Of a stretch of 64,000 bases of DNA, positions 44,353 to 55,500 are shown one piece after another. The position numbers were made by a program, and so were the translations under genes. Each line of letters opens with the position of its first letter. Position 1 is the stretch's first letter. A model generated the notes under the pieces. That model had not been told where the DNA came from. It worked only from the letters and a program-made list of their open reading frames with translations, and did not search any database. Origin of the DNA: Sphaerolaimus hirsutus (taxonomy: Eukaryota > Nematoda > Chromadorea > Monhysterida > Sphaerolaimidae); assembly GCA_964036195.1 (NCBI GenBank), contig OZ038452.1:10286704-10350703 (forward strand), in the 5' to 3' direction.

Positions 44353-44890
44353 AATCAATGTTTTTTTTCCGGCGAAATATCTGCGATTTCTTTCTGTTTG
44401 TGTGCAAATTTTGCTTTCCGTTTTCTGGCATTCCATTTTTCCTACTTCTAATATGGAAAGCGCAAATTTTTTCCCACTTTCATCTTCTGTAAAAAACTTC
44501 CTAGCTAACGTCTTCCCTAGCTACCTAATGATGAACAAACCATTATGATCACTATCACTATGTTTCAGTGAAATGTGGAAATTCAGTTATTGTACACCTT
44601 TATCAATATCATGTGGTACTTATTCGGAGAAATGCGACCTCATCCATTTGTCAGCACTTCTACACAAAACAAGTGGCTAGTATTTTATCTTGGAAAGGAA
44701 TCGTTCTGGATGAGCTGGGCATTACCTGGGCATTAAATTTTCACACATCACTGCACGATAGTGTAAGAATGATTTGTTGTGAATATTCACATCCATTTTG
44801 CACGAGACAGAATTGCCTGCACGGCTGCTTACAGCTTCTATGACATAATTGATGGCGCAGCATCATTTTCTGTATTATTTCATCAGTGTT
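44353..44890. other. Intergenic, no supported gene
   Basis: A 91-codon plus ORF at 44568-44843 shows no recognisable feature. Confidence 0.4.
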
Positions 44891-45140
44891 TATAAACACT
44901 TTCCCCGTCAGATCCGGCAGCCTATTTTTGATTGCATTCCGGATGTCATATCTCCCCTTGTGGGGGGAGCAGAAAGCTGAAAATTGGGTGGTATATAGTC
45001 ATAATTACCCCCTACTCCTTGTGGATGGGCAGAGCCGCGGCGACTCACTACAGCCTGGGTCGCCCTATATAGAACATTTGTTTGGCTTTTTCAGTGTCCC
45101 ACTCAGTTCCGGCTCCCACTCGATTTTTTACACTACGGAT

Positions 45141-45874
45141 TAGGGTTCAAACGATATGACTTTTCGATATCGATATTCGATATTTTTTTCTGAAACTTGA
45201 TATTCGATATCGATACGATATGGAACCTCGATATCGATATTCGACATTCGATATTGAAAAATGGTCGATATTCGATATTGCGATTTGCTTTTGGTATAGC
45301 AGGGCATATTTCAAGTGGTATATTGTATTTTCATGTGGTTGCACATATGGTTAATCATCTCTTTACTGAAATGTGAATGGTACAAGTGATTTTAACAAAG
45401 TTTACATCACTCAAAAGAAGAACATGGCAGAGAAACATGATGAATCAATGTGTATCAGACAAATAAAAAATTGGTAGATATTACAGTTTATACTTATAAC
45501 CTAATTGCTTAAGGGCACGTTGCAAAAAATAGCATATCATCATTTTCTAGCTTCAATTTTAGCACTTCAACAACAATGACATTATAAATACTGTACTTTT
45601 ACTCATCAAATACAATACTATAAGCAAATCAGATCAATCATAAATATCGAAAAATAAAAATGAAAACTTAATTTAGGGACACAATACAGGTTCGATATAT
45701 CGAAAAAATGGTCGATATTCGATATCGATATTTGATATTTTTCAAAATTTTTGATATCGATATTCGATATTCAATATTTTTTCAACATTTTGATATGGAT
45801 ATTCAATATTCGATATGAAAAAATGGTCGGTATCAGATATTCGATATTCGATACGATATATCGTTTGAACCCTA
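45141..45874. mobile_element. hAT-like MITE D (CGATATTCGATAT arrays)
   Basis: Ends TAGGGTTCAAACGATAT / ATATCGTTTGAACCCTA; perfect duplication CTACGGAT (45133-45140, 45875-45882). Confidence 0.93.
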
Positions 45875-46887
45875 CTACGGATGCCATACCTCCAGTTCTT
45901 TGGGTGGTAGAAAGCTGAAATTTTGGGGCAGTGTAGACAACACCCACCCCCACTAAAAACCGGCAGGGCAACTAACAGCGACTCACTATACTTCCCATCG
46001 CCACATTCCAATTCCAATTCCGTTTTTTTAAAGTCCGCAAATGTAAAAAAACAGACATCAAATAAAAACAACCATTAACCAACACCAAAAACAACCAACA
46101 ACAGGTATGTGAGAAAAAGCACTATAACTACACCACATGCAAGGATAAGAATTTTTTTAAACATTCCAAGTTGTAAAAATTAACCCCCAAAACACCGCCC
46201 CCCAAGTGTCAGACAATGAAAGAGACTTTGGCAACTTTTTGTGAGACACTTGAAATGTTGATTTACAGTGATTTACAGGGGAGGGTTTAAGGTTCAAAGT
46301 TGCATAAAAAACATCACCTCTAAAATGCCTCCTTTACAAAATTTACTTGGGGTAAACTCAAAAGTTATGTTTTTGTCAAATGTTGTTCCTGCAATGATGT
46401 CATTATGCTGTCATAAACTTAACCCCAAGTAAATTTTGTTAAGGATGCATTTTAGAGGTTATGTTTTTTACACAATTTTAAGCCTTTAACCCTCTACAGC
46501 ATTTTAAGCCTTACAGAGGGTAAATCACTGTAAATCAACATTTCAAGTCTCTAACAAAAAAGTTGCCCAGAGCGAATTTTTTGTCTGACACTTAGGGGAG
46601 GGGGTTGGTGTACCACTCAAGTATGGTTCAAATGGGGTCAACTTTTTGGGATCTGTTTGGCACTGTTTTTTTTTAGTTTTCAGGGTCGGGATCAGAATTC
46701 AGGCCATTGGGTTGGGATCATTTATTGTTTGTTTTTATGACCTTTTGAAAATAGAAGTGGGTGCCGGAAATAAACGGGACACTTCAATAAAAAAACGAAA
46801 TCGAAACACGGCGACTGGGGCTATAGTGAGTCGCCGGTGGCCGCCCCATCGGTGTATAGTAGGGGTGGGTTTGTCTACACTCGCCCC

Positions 46888-47790
46888 CAGGGCAGGGGTA
46901 TCTTGAATTTTGACCCACCGAGTGGTTGGATAGATAGCAAATCGCTCCTCTGGAGGGAAAGATAGCTGAAAAATTTTCTGGGGGGGTTGGGGGTTTGTGG
47001 TGGTTCTTTTTCAGGGCATAGAAGGAAGAACAGGGAGAAAAATTGCTAAAAGTAGGTGTAAAATGGGTATACAAGAGCATATAGTACTAAATATAGCTGA
47101 AAATAGGCAAATAGGAACCAGAACCATGATTTTGGAAGTGAAAATCTATAAACAGGTATGAAAAATAGCGATTTTGAGCGAAAATTGGGGTAAAGTTTCG
47201 CAAAAATCGCTCCAGATAGGTAGATAGCTGGGCGATTTGGGGTGGGGTTTAGGGGGTAGTAGCCTAAAATTTTGCCTCTGGGATAGATAGATAGCTGGGC
47301 AGTTTGGGGGGGGGGTAACCCCCCCCCCCCATTCGAGGCCCCTGCCCCAGGGACGTAGCCAGGATTTTTCAGCGGGGGGCGGATTGTATACGGAGGCCGG
47401 CGAACGGGGGGGCGGCGCCCCCCCCCAATTTTGCCCCTGTAGTAAAGGGAATGGTGCTATGGCGCCACTGGCGTTGGCGGCATTCGTAGGCGCCACGCCA
47501 TGGCGCCAATGGCGTTGGCATTGGCGCCAAAAACAGCTGTATATGTCTGTATCTTACAGGCATATACAGCGACATGGACAAAAATTTAGGTTTTTCACTG
47601 GCTTAGAGGCTGCGGAGACGCGTCAGCCGAAAATATCTGTTGCGTGAAAGGGAAAATACGCGCTTGCGCACAAAATTTTTTCATACGGCGACAAAATCGT
47701 CTTCGGAAAGTGCCATTTCTGACACATTTTTTGGTCCGGCTCAGGAAAGGGGGGGGGGGGTTGCCGCCTCCCCCCCTGGCTACGTCCTTG
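46888..47790. mobile_element. hAT-like MITE J3, split by K2
   Basis: Left CAGGG (then K2) ACGTAGCCAGG, right CCTGGCTACGTCCTTG; perfect duplication CTCGCCCC (46880-46887, 47791-47798). Confidence 0.9.
46893..47344. mobile_element. hAT-like MITE K2 nested five bases inside J3
   Basis: Starts CAGGGGTATCTTGAATTTTG, ends CATTCGAGGCCCCTG; perfect duplication CCCCAGGG (46885-46892, 47345-47352), formed partly from J3's own first bases. Confidence 0.92.
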
Positions 47791-47982
47791 CTCGCCCCAA
47801 ATTTGAGCTCTAACCCACCCACAGCTGGACACACAGCGCGCACAGTGTAAGAAATCAAGTGGGTGCCGGACCTGTGCAGGACACTGAAAAAGCCAAAAAA
47901 AATGTTTCTAATACAGCGACCCACCCTGTGGTGAGTCGCTGTAGCTCCAGTCATTTAGGGAAAGTAGAGGGGGGGTTACAAC

Positions 47983-48505
47983 TAGGGTTCAAACGGGACC
48001 GCGGTCCTGGTACCCGGTTCGGCAAAAAGTCGGGACTGGGGTGGTCCCGGTCCCGGTCCCGGTCCCGACACCCCAGTCCCGGTCCCGGTCCCGGTCCTGA
48101 CATTCAAAAAATCCTGGTCCCGGTCCCGGTCCTGGTCCCGACCACCCAGTCCCGGTCCCGGTTCCGGTCCCGGAATTTTTCTATGGTTCCGACTTCGATG
48201 ATAAGTGATGGAAAAAATGTCGTTTTTTTCCATCCCTTCTACAAATTTTTTTTCCAACCCTCCTAAATATAGTTGCGAGTCAACAAATATAGGTATACGA
48301 GACAAGCGGTAGTAGTTTGTGATGTTATGTATAGCATTATAAGAGGTGATTTCTGCCAAAAAATACATTTCTAACGACCCAGTCCCGGTCCCGACAATCC
48401 CAGTCCCCGTCCCGACACCCCAGTCCCGGTCCCGGTCCCGGTCCCGACATTGGAAAATTTCTTGTCCCGGTCCCGGTCCTGAAAACTGGTCCCGTTTGAA
48501 CCCTA
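47983..48505. mobile_element. hAT-like MITE E1 (GGTCCCGGTCCC arrays)
   Basis: Ends TAGGGTTCAAACGGGACC / GGTCCCGTTTGAACCCTA; duplication GTTACAAC / TTTACAAC (7 of 8). Shares its first ten bases with D but has a different array. Confidence 0.9.
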
Positions 48506-48870
48506 TTTACAACTATATACTCCCCGATTTTCAGCTTTCTACTCCCACCGCAGTTGGAGATAGAACATCTGTAGTGAAACTAAAAACAGGGTGCCGGATC
48601 TGACCGGGAAGGTGTTTAGTAGGCTGCATGGTCCTGTAGATGGGAAACCTTAGGGTAGATAAATTGCCTCTCTGTTGTGATACATTGGGGAACTATCTAC
48701 ACCTTATTGTTATAGTGTCGCCCACAAATCACTGTGAAAGCATTTGCTTTTACTTCGAGGCTGATATATTCATTAATCTCAACAAGAATGGCCAATTTTC
48801 AACAACAAAATTGCAAATGTTCAATTAAAAATAATGCATGCAAGTAATATCAACCAAATGGATGAACAAC

Positions 48871-49507
48871 TAGGGTTGGAAAAAAACGTTGTTTTTTTTC
48901 ATTGTTTTATTTAAAAAAACGTTTTTTTTAAGCTTCCAGATATGGCACTGGGTCAACATATATAGGTATATCAGACAAGTGACAATACTCTGTGATGTTA
49001 TATAATGACCATATAATGGCTGTGCAGCCATGGGATAGCATTATATTCAAGTGGTGATTTGTGTCAAAAATGTCCATTTTTTGTCGACATGTTCGTATAT
49101 CGTCTTATAAGTCAAATGTTTGTGACTTGAAGTGAAGTTTCGCACGGAATAGTGATCAAACAAGGTTATAAATAATACATAGGATGTTGTTACTTTGGGA
49201 GTGATGTTACACACTGTGGAGGTACATGGAAGCACATTACCTGAATATTATATACTACAGCAACATATGACGGCTTATTTACCCATGGTAGCACATAGTA
49301 ATGGTTGCTTTGATACTAAAGATTCCACAAAACCAATGAAAACAACCACCAATGTCAAATTGTGTGTGAAATTGCAAAATTTTGCAAAATACCTAGTGCT
49401 TAGAAGTAAAAATTTTGGCCGATGTTTTTTTTAAAAACGTTTCAGACCTCGTGTTTAAAAAACTTTTATAAAAAATAAAACGTTCAAAAAAACATCGGCC
49501 AACCCTG
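48871..49507. mobile_element. hAT-like MITE B3
   Basis: Ends TAGGGTTGGAAAAAAACG / CATCGGCCAACCCTG; perfect duplication TGAACAAC (48863-48870, 49508-49515). Confidence 0.93.
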
Positions 49508-50111
49508 TGAACAACTATTTGAAGTAAAAACTCATTTCATGCTTTCATTGTTATCTGTTACTATGTGAGTTTGAAGAAAGATCGGAACAATTTAAAAAAG
49601 CCTTAAAATCACGTTTTTTGCATCCTTGAAATTGTGTCCCCTGAAGATAGCTCTGTTTCTCCGTTTACAAAAATTCACCAAAATTTTTGGGATCACAGTA
49701 AGTAAAATGTTCAAATGAAATAGTTTTACATTTTATTACAATATTTATATATCACGATCAACCAACAACATATTTCTGAAAGACATAAACATCTTCCTGC
49801 TCAAGTTTGGCACTGAAGAAATTTTTTCACTTTGGGTGCCCTATCTCAAGTTATGGGGGTAGGGGAGGGGTAGAAAGCTGAAACGTGGTGTATATATAGT
49901 TGTAACCACCTTCGCCGCATCAATGGGGGAGGCACGATGACTCACTACAGGGTGCGTCCCTATAAATGCAACAATGTTTTGGCTTTTTCAGTGTCACAAA
50001 CTAGTTTGCCGCCCACTTTATTTCTTACACTAGATGGACTCAAGTTCTGAAAGGGCAGAAAACTGAATATTTGGGAAAATGTTGCCAACACTCCCCCTAC
50101 TATAAACCAGC

Positions 50112-51465
50112 TAACGATGGCTCAAAAATATTCAAAAATTCGAAAACATTTTCGAATTTTCGAATTTTTTTGGAATTTTTGAATTTTTATTCCACCCCTG
50201 AAAAAAACACTTAAAAATCGATTTTTTTGGAAAAAATTTGAAAATTCATAAATTCGAGAATAATTTTCGAATTTTTCAGGAATTTCAGGTCCCAAAACGC
50301 ATTCTTACGGTAATTGTGAGCAGTTAAATCAACAATTGATCTGAGGTGTGTCTGAAAAACAGTAATGTAACGAAGAAAAACGTCAAAAAAGCGGTCTTGT
50401 GTTGTTGTTGCAAGTTGTTGAACAGAGCACTGTCCAACAAGTCCATCAATTCCACTTCCAGTTCCAGACCCTGTAAAATGTCCTATAGAGTGTCAAATGT
50501 CATGCAAAGTGTCAAAGTCATGGAAAATGCTCTGGAAAATGGCAAACTTATTAGCAAAATTCACCAAACTACCATATTTGCTTGAATAGTTCCCCCTTGA
50601 ATAATTCCCCCCTCGAATAATCCCCCCTGTTAGATGCGTGAGGCAAAAATGATTCCCCCCTTGAATAATCCCCCCTGTTTGTTTCATCAAATGTAAAGCA
50701 ATACATCCAGTTTGGAGCAACGCAATGGAATGTGCTACCATCAGAGACGGAACATAAATATTATACATGTGTCTGTTTGTATGTATACATTGTACACAAT
50801 GAATGTACGCTGACACTGATCCCGTTGCATATGAATTTTAAGCATTTGATAAATTTGTTGTGTGCACTTTATACAAAAATAGGATGTTATCTTGCTACTA
50901 AAGCATATTTTGTAAAATGAATTGACAGAAAAATGCTCTAAAACTTTGACAAAATAATAATTCCCCCCCCCCCCTCAAAAAAATCCCCCCTCAAAAAAGT
51001 ATGATGAAATAATAATCCCCAGGGAGATTATTGTAGCAAATATGGTATACCAAATCACAGTGAAAATATGGTATTTCTTCAAAATACCCACTCAGAGGGG
51101 TTTTTTTTCAGAGTGGGTGCCTGACCTGGCAGTATTTTGTGGGGAAGGGGCTAATTCAAGGAGTGTGGGGGATATTTTGGAGAAATATGGTAATTGGAAA
51201 AAGTGATCCAACCATTAAAACTATATGAATACGGCATTCAAAGCTTCAAATTCAACATTTCTCTGAAAAAATTCGAAAATTATTTCAAAAAATTCGAAAA
51301 CTACCCCAAAAAAATTCGAAAATTGCCCAAAACAATTCGAAAATTCAAAAATTAAATTCGAAATTCGAAAATTAAATTGTGGAAAAATTCAAAAATTCAA
51401 AAAATCATTTTAGAAAAGACACTTAAAAATTTAAATACTTTTTTTCAGAGGGTTTGCCATCGTTA
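50112..51465. mobile_element. hAT-like element G (TTCGAAAA arrays)
   Basis: Ends TAACGATGGC / GCCATCGTTA; perfect duplication AAACCAGC (50104-50111, 51466-51473). TTCGAAAATT words at both ends; carries an O fragment (from ~50466) and a TACCGTA-type element. Confidence 0.9.
50570..51047. mobile_element. TACCATA-ended element, GAATAATCCCCC subfamily, nested in G
   Basis: Ends TACCATATTTGCTTGAATAG / TTGTAGCAAATATGGTA with GAATAATTCCCCC words on both sides. A short related remnant follows at 51069-51194. Confidence 0.7.
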
Positions 51466-52437
51466 AAACCAGCAGGGCAGGCGCCAGAACTGCCGAACGT
51501 GTTTTTTTCTTCTAAAAATCACTTTTCAAAAACAAATTTGTTAGTCACTAAAAACAGTGGTTTATGATGATTTACATGCAAGGGTTTGGTTTCAAGTTAC
51601 ATAAATTACTTACATCTAAAATGCCTCCATCAGGGAATTTATTTACATCAAATTTTATGATCTCAATGATGCTATTGTTAGAAAAATTGAGGATGTATAC
51701 ATTTCTAAATTCACCCAGAAAAAATCTTCTAATATAGGATTCAAGAAACAAGATTTTTATAATGTAACCTGAAACCTTAAACCCACCTATTGAAAGCATT
51801 GTAAACCAGTGTTTTATGTGTTACAAATTTCATGTCAAGTGTCAAGTTCTGCATTGCCAAACAATTTTGGCAGTTCTGACACTAGCCCTGTTGTGTATAG
51901 CAGGGGGAGTGTTGGCAGCATTTCTCCCAATTTGAGCTCTCTACCTCTTCCAGAACTGGTAGATTCAAGAAATTAGGAGGGTGCTGAACTTGTTTGGGAT
52001 ACTGAATAATCCCCCAAAAATTCTTGTATTTATGGTAACCCATCCGGTAATAATGTTATCGCACCTCTCACATATTGATGTGGAGTGAGGGGCCTTACTA
52101 CGACTAGATACCCGCCAAGTATCAGCTTTCTACCCACACAGCCAGAGAAAGTGTCCACAGTGAAATAAAAAAATATGAGCGTCAGCGGGAAGGTGTTTAT
52201 AAACACAACCTGAACCCTGAGATTAATTGGACTTTGAAGAATAGCAAAGCGATGGCTCTTTGTAAATGTATTGTGCCTTTCTGAATGTTGTGACACTTCT
52301 TATGTAAACATACCTACTAAATACAATCACTACATCAATTTCATGTTGTAAATAGTGTATAGCATGCAATTTGCAGCACCGAAGAAGGCAGAACTTCCAT
52401 TAACTATCAATAATCTGGATCAATGTTTGTGACTCTT

Positions 52438-52575
52438 TCAGCTGACTGCACTACTCTTTCTCCTTTCACAACAGAGCAACAATAGTTTTATCAAGGATAT
52501 GATAGAAGCACCCAGCCAGAGACCAAACTGCCCTCCCACATTTCCAATGAACGTAGACACGGTCATTGAATGTTT
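52438..52575 (-). CDS. Gene 2 exon 14: TM2 and stop
   Basis: TTTCAG acceptor; FIGNVGGQFGLWLGAS signature; TGA stop. 138 nt against 135 in gene 1. Confidence 0.93.
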   Translation of the reverse strand, partial: KHSMTVSTFIGNVGGQFGLWLGASIISLIKLLLLCCERRKSSAVS

Positions 52576-55500
52576 CTGAAATTATAAATAGAGTGTTAAA
52601 ATGGGCACTTACCGTATTTCTTCTAATAGAACGGCATACCTCCAATAGAATGGCACCTCCAATAGAACGGCATGTAAACGACGAAAAAGGCATGTAAACG
52701 ACGAAAAAGTTGACGAAAAAATAGAACGGCACCGTTCTATTAGAAGAAATACGGTATTAAACATTTAGGTACATTTTTTAAATTTAGGCTGGTGAAGGTT
52801 GTGATTTTGCAGCACAATCAACAGATTCTTTTGTGAGATCACTGTTCGAACATTTCCTAAATGTATTTTGAGTTCTTTTCGAATCGAATACGCTAGCAAG
52901 AGATACCTATTTACATGGCAACTTACTGTTTCTGGCAAAATGCCATCAAGTCATTGACTAGCAAGAATGAGTGACCTTGAAATTCTGGTGGGAAGAGAGT
53001 TGGGGATTTACATTAGGGTGTCAAAAATTTTTTTTACGGAAAACGGAAAAAATTTCAGCGGCCAGAAAACGGAAAAAAAATGTGCACTTGGCGGAAAATG
53101 GAAACGGAAATGAAAAAAAAATTTAAGCGGCCGGAAAACAGAAAAAGAGGCCGGAAAAATGGAAACGGAAAAATCAAATTTGCACGGAAATGAAAAAAAT
53201 TGCTGAAATTTTGCTCGAAAACGGATAAAATTTGCTGAAATTTTGCTGGAAGTGGAAAAAAATTGCAGTAATTTTGCTGGAAGCAGAAATTTTTTTTTAC
53301 ATCTATGACAATCTGCATGAATTTTTACCAGTTTGGCTGATCAGAAAACAGAAAGTTGAGCCAGAAAAAATTAAAATGAGGCGGAAAAATTGAAAATTGA
53401 GGCAGAAAAATGGAAAATTGAGGCGGAAAGTGGAAAAAAGGCAGAAAAACTGGAAATTGAGGCGGAAAATGGAAAAAAGGCGGAAAAACTGAAAATTTAG
53501 CCGGAAAACGGAAAATGAGCCAGAAAACCGGAAATGGAAAAAAAAGTTGCTGGAAAACGGAATGGAAAACGGAAAAAAAATTCAGCAGCCGGAAAACAGA
53601 ATGGAAAACGGAAAAAATTTGCCTACGGAAACGGAAAACGGAAAACGGAAATTTGACACCGTAATTTACATCTTGATACCGTCTTGATTTCTCACCTGTT
53701 GTATATCAACAGATTGCATTGCACTGTATGCAATTTCCAGCACAATCACATCATCCCTCTGCATGTAATTCCGTGCTTTGTTTGGTTCGGGCAGCTCATT
53801 TGTGTATTTCCACCAGTTGAATTGCCTGTCGTACTGATCCCATGTTCTTATACCCATTTCTGCCAGTGTTCTGTTCAGGTCTGGCTTGAACTCTTGCATT
53901 TTATCAACGGGACAGCCAACTGAAGTGATTTTAATATCAATGGTGGTGTTGTAAAAGAAGTTCATACTTGAAATTTGGGAGTGTTATTGGTATTGGAACT
54001 TTGAAATGGTTTGAATTTAAATATTTTTAGGATTGTGGACTTAGGATTTGTTAGGAATGTGTTGTCACGATTGGGGTTGGGGCTAACATTTGACATGTCG
54101 AACTTCTCAAAACTACAAACTGAACAATTGAAAATCAGCTTCTTGAAAAACTGGAAATGCAGTAGGCAAGATCATAATCATCAAAATCATAAGATCATTC
54201 TAGCAGCAGCAGAGTAGCAGTACTTTGATCCTAACTAATAAACTCTAATGTGCGATTTGTAGGAATTTAGTTCCTTACCAAGTTTATGGTCTGGATGTTC
54301 AAAGTATTCAATCCAACACGTAATATTGTGTTCTTCTCCAACGTCAATAGCCGAACAGTTGACGGGCGGAGGAAGATCTGTCCATGGGAATGGGACATTC
54401 CTTGGGTCCAATATTTCTTGTTCACTCGATATCGATAGTTTCTCCGAAAGTGGTCCCTGCTCAGAAGTGCCATTTCTTTCCACTTCACTCGTTTTCTCTG
54501 CGCTTCCATCCAAAAACTCCCTACTATCATACGGTAGCGGTGGCTCAAGTTTACCAATAAATTGCCGATGCAAGGGTGGCGGCTGCTTGTTGCATAGAAT
54601 GTTACGGCTCGTCGGCTGCAAGTCCCGCTCAGTGAATCCCAGCTGGGACAATGTTTTCGTCATCATTTCTGGGTCCAGTTTGGCTGATCGTTTTTCGTCC
54701 TTGTGTGACTTTGCCGGATCACTTTTGTCCTTTTGTGGTAAGCGATTGTATGCACCATCCTGGGGAGCCAGTGGAGCTGTAGATATTGACATCCTGTGAG
54801 GTTTTTAAGCATTGCACTTTTGACTGTTTAATTGAACCTCTATGTTTAAATGGCTTTGTGTATCCTATATTTGCATACCGAAAGTCGGAATGATCGCACG
54901 GCGGTATACAGTCCACTGCGCACTTCTGCAGCTTCTTTCTCACTTCGAGTAGTTTATCGTGATTCACGGCACATTCCTCCATCTATGAGTTACAAATTGA
55001 TGGTTTGGTGGAGTATCCCATGTAACAGATGTACACTGGACGGACTCAACGCTATACAATGAATGATACCATATTCTGATGAATAAGGTCATGCGAAAAA
55101 TTGTGCACCAAATTCACTCATAGTGCAGCAATGTGATGTGACGAAAAATGAATTTACACTTTGTTCTTTTATTGAGATTGGATATGGTAGATTTCATTGT
55201 AAAGTGTGACGTCAGTAGACTATATCAAATATTCATACATACAAATACACACAACTGCTACAGCATACAAATTTTGGCAAACCTGCTGAATGGTGCAGAA
55301 CGGAGTCTGAGCATACTGTGACCTGAGAACTTGAGATGAGATGGGTCTGATGCAGTGGCACCTCTGGTAAACGTCGAAGAGCGCGCACTGGAGTCTGCAC
55401 GTGTCCACTGAATAGTGCAGCGACAGCATCTGAGATTGTAAACACTCTCCAGTGGTATTTGGATCGAAAAGTGAAGATTTTTTCCTTTTACTGTCACTTG

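Larger units (their letters stand above)
44891..48620. mobile_element. Composite inverted-repeat element L2
   Basis: Outer ends TAAACACTTTCCCCGTCAGATCCGGCA / TGCCGGATCTGACCGGGAAGGTGTTTA. The interior consists of repeated L units in alternating orientation (AGAAAGCTGAAA, GGCGACTCACTA words) and carries nested D, J3 with K2, and E1. Target duplication unclear. Confidence 0.65.
49785..52199. mobile_element. Composite element L3
   Basis: Left TAAACATCTTCCTG, right GGGAAGGTGTTTA, with L-type interior (GGTAGAAAGCTGAAA and mirrored words). Carries the nested G element. Confidence 0.6.
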
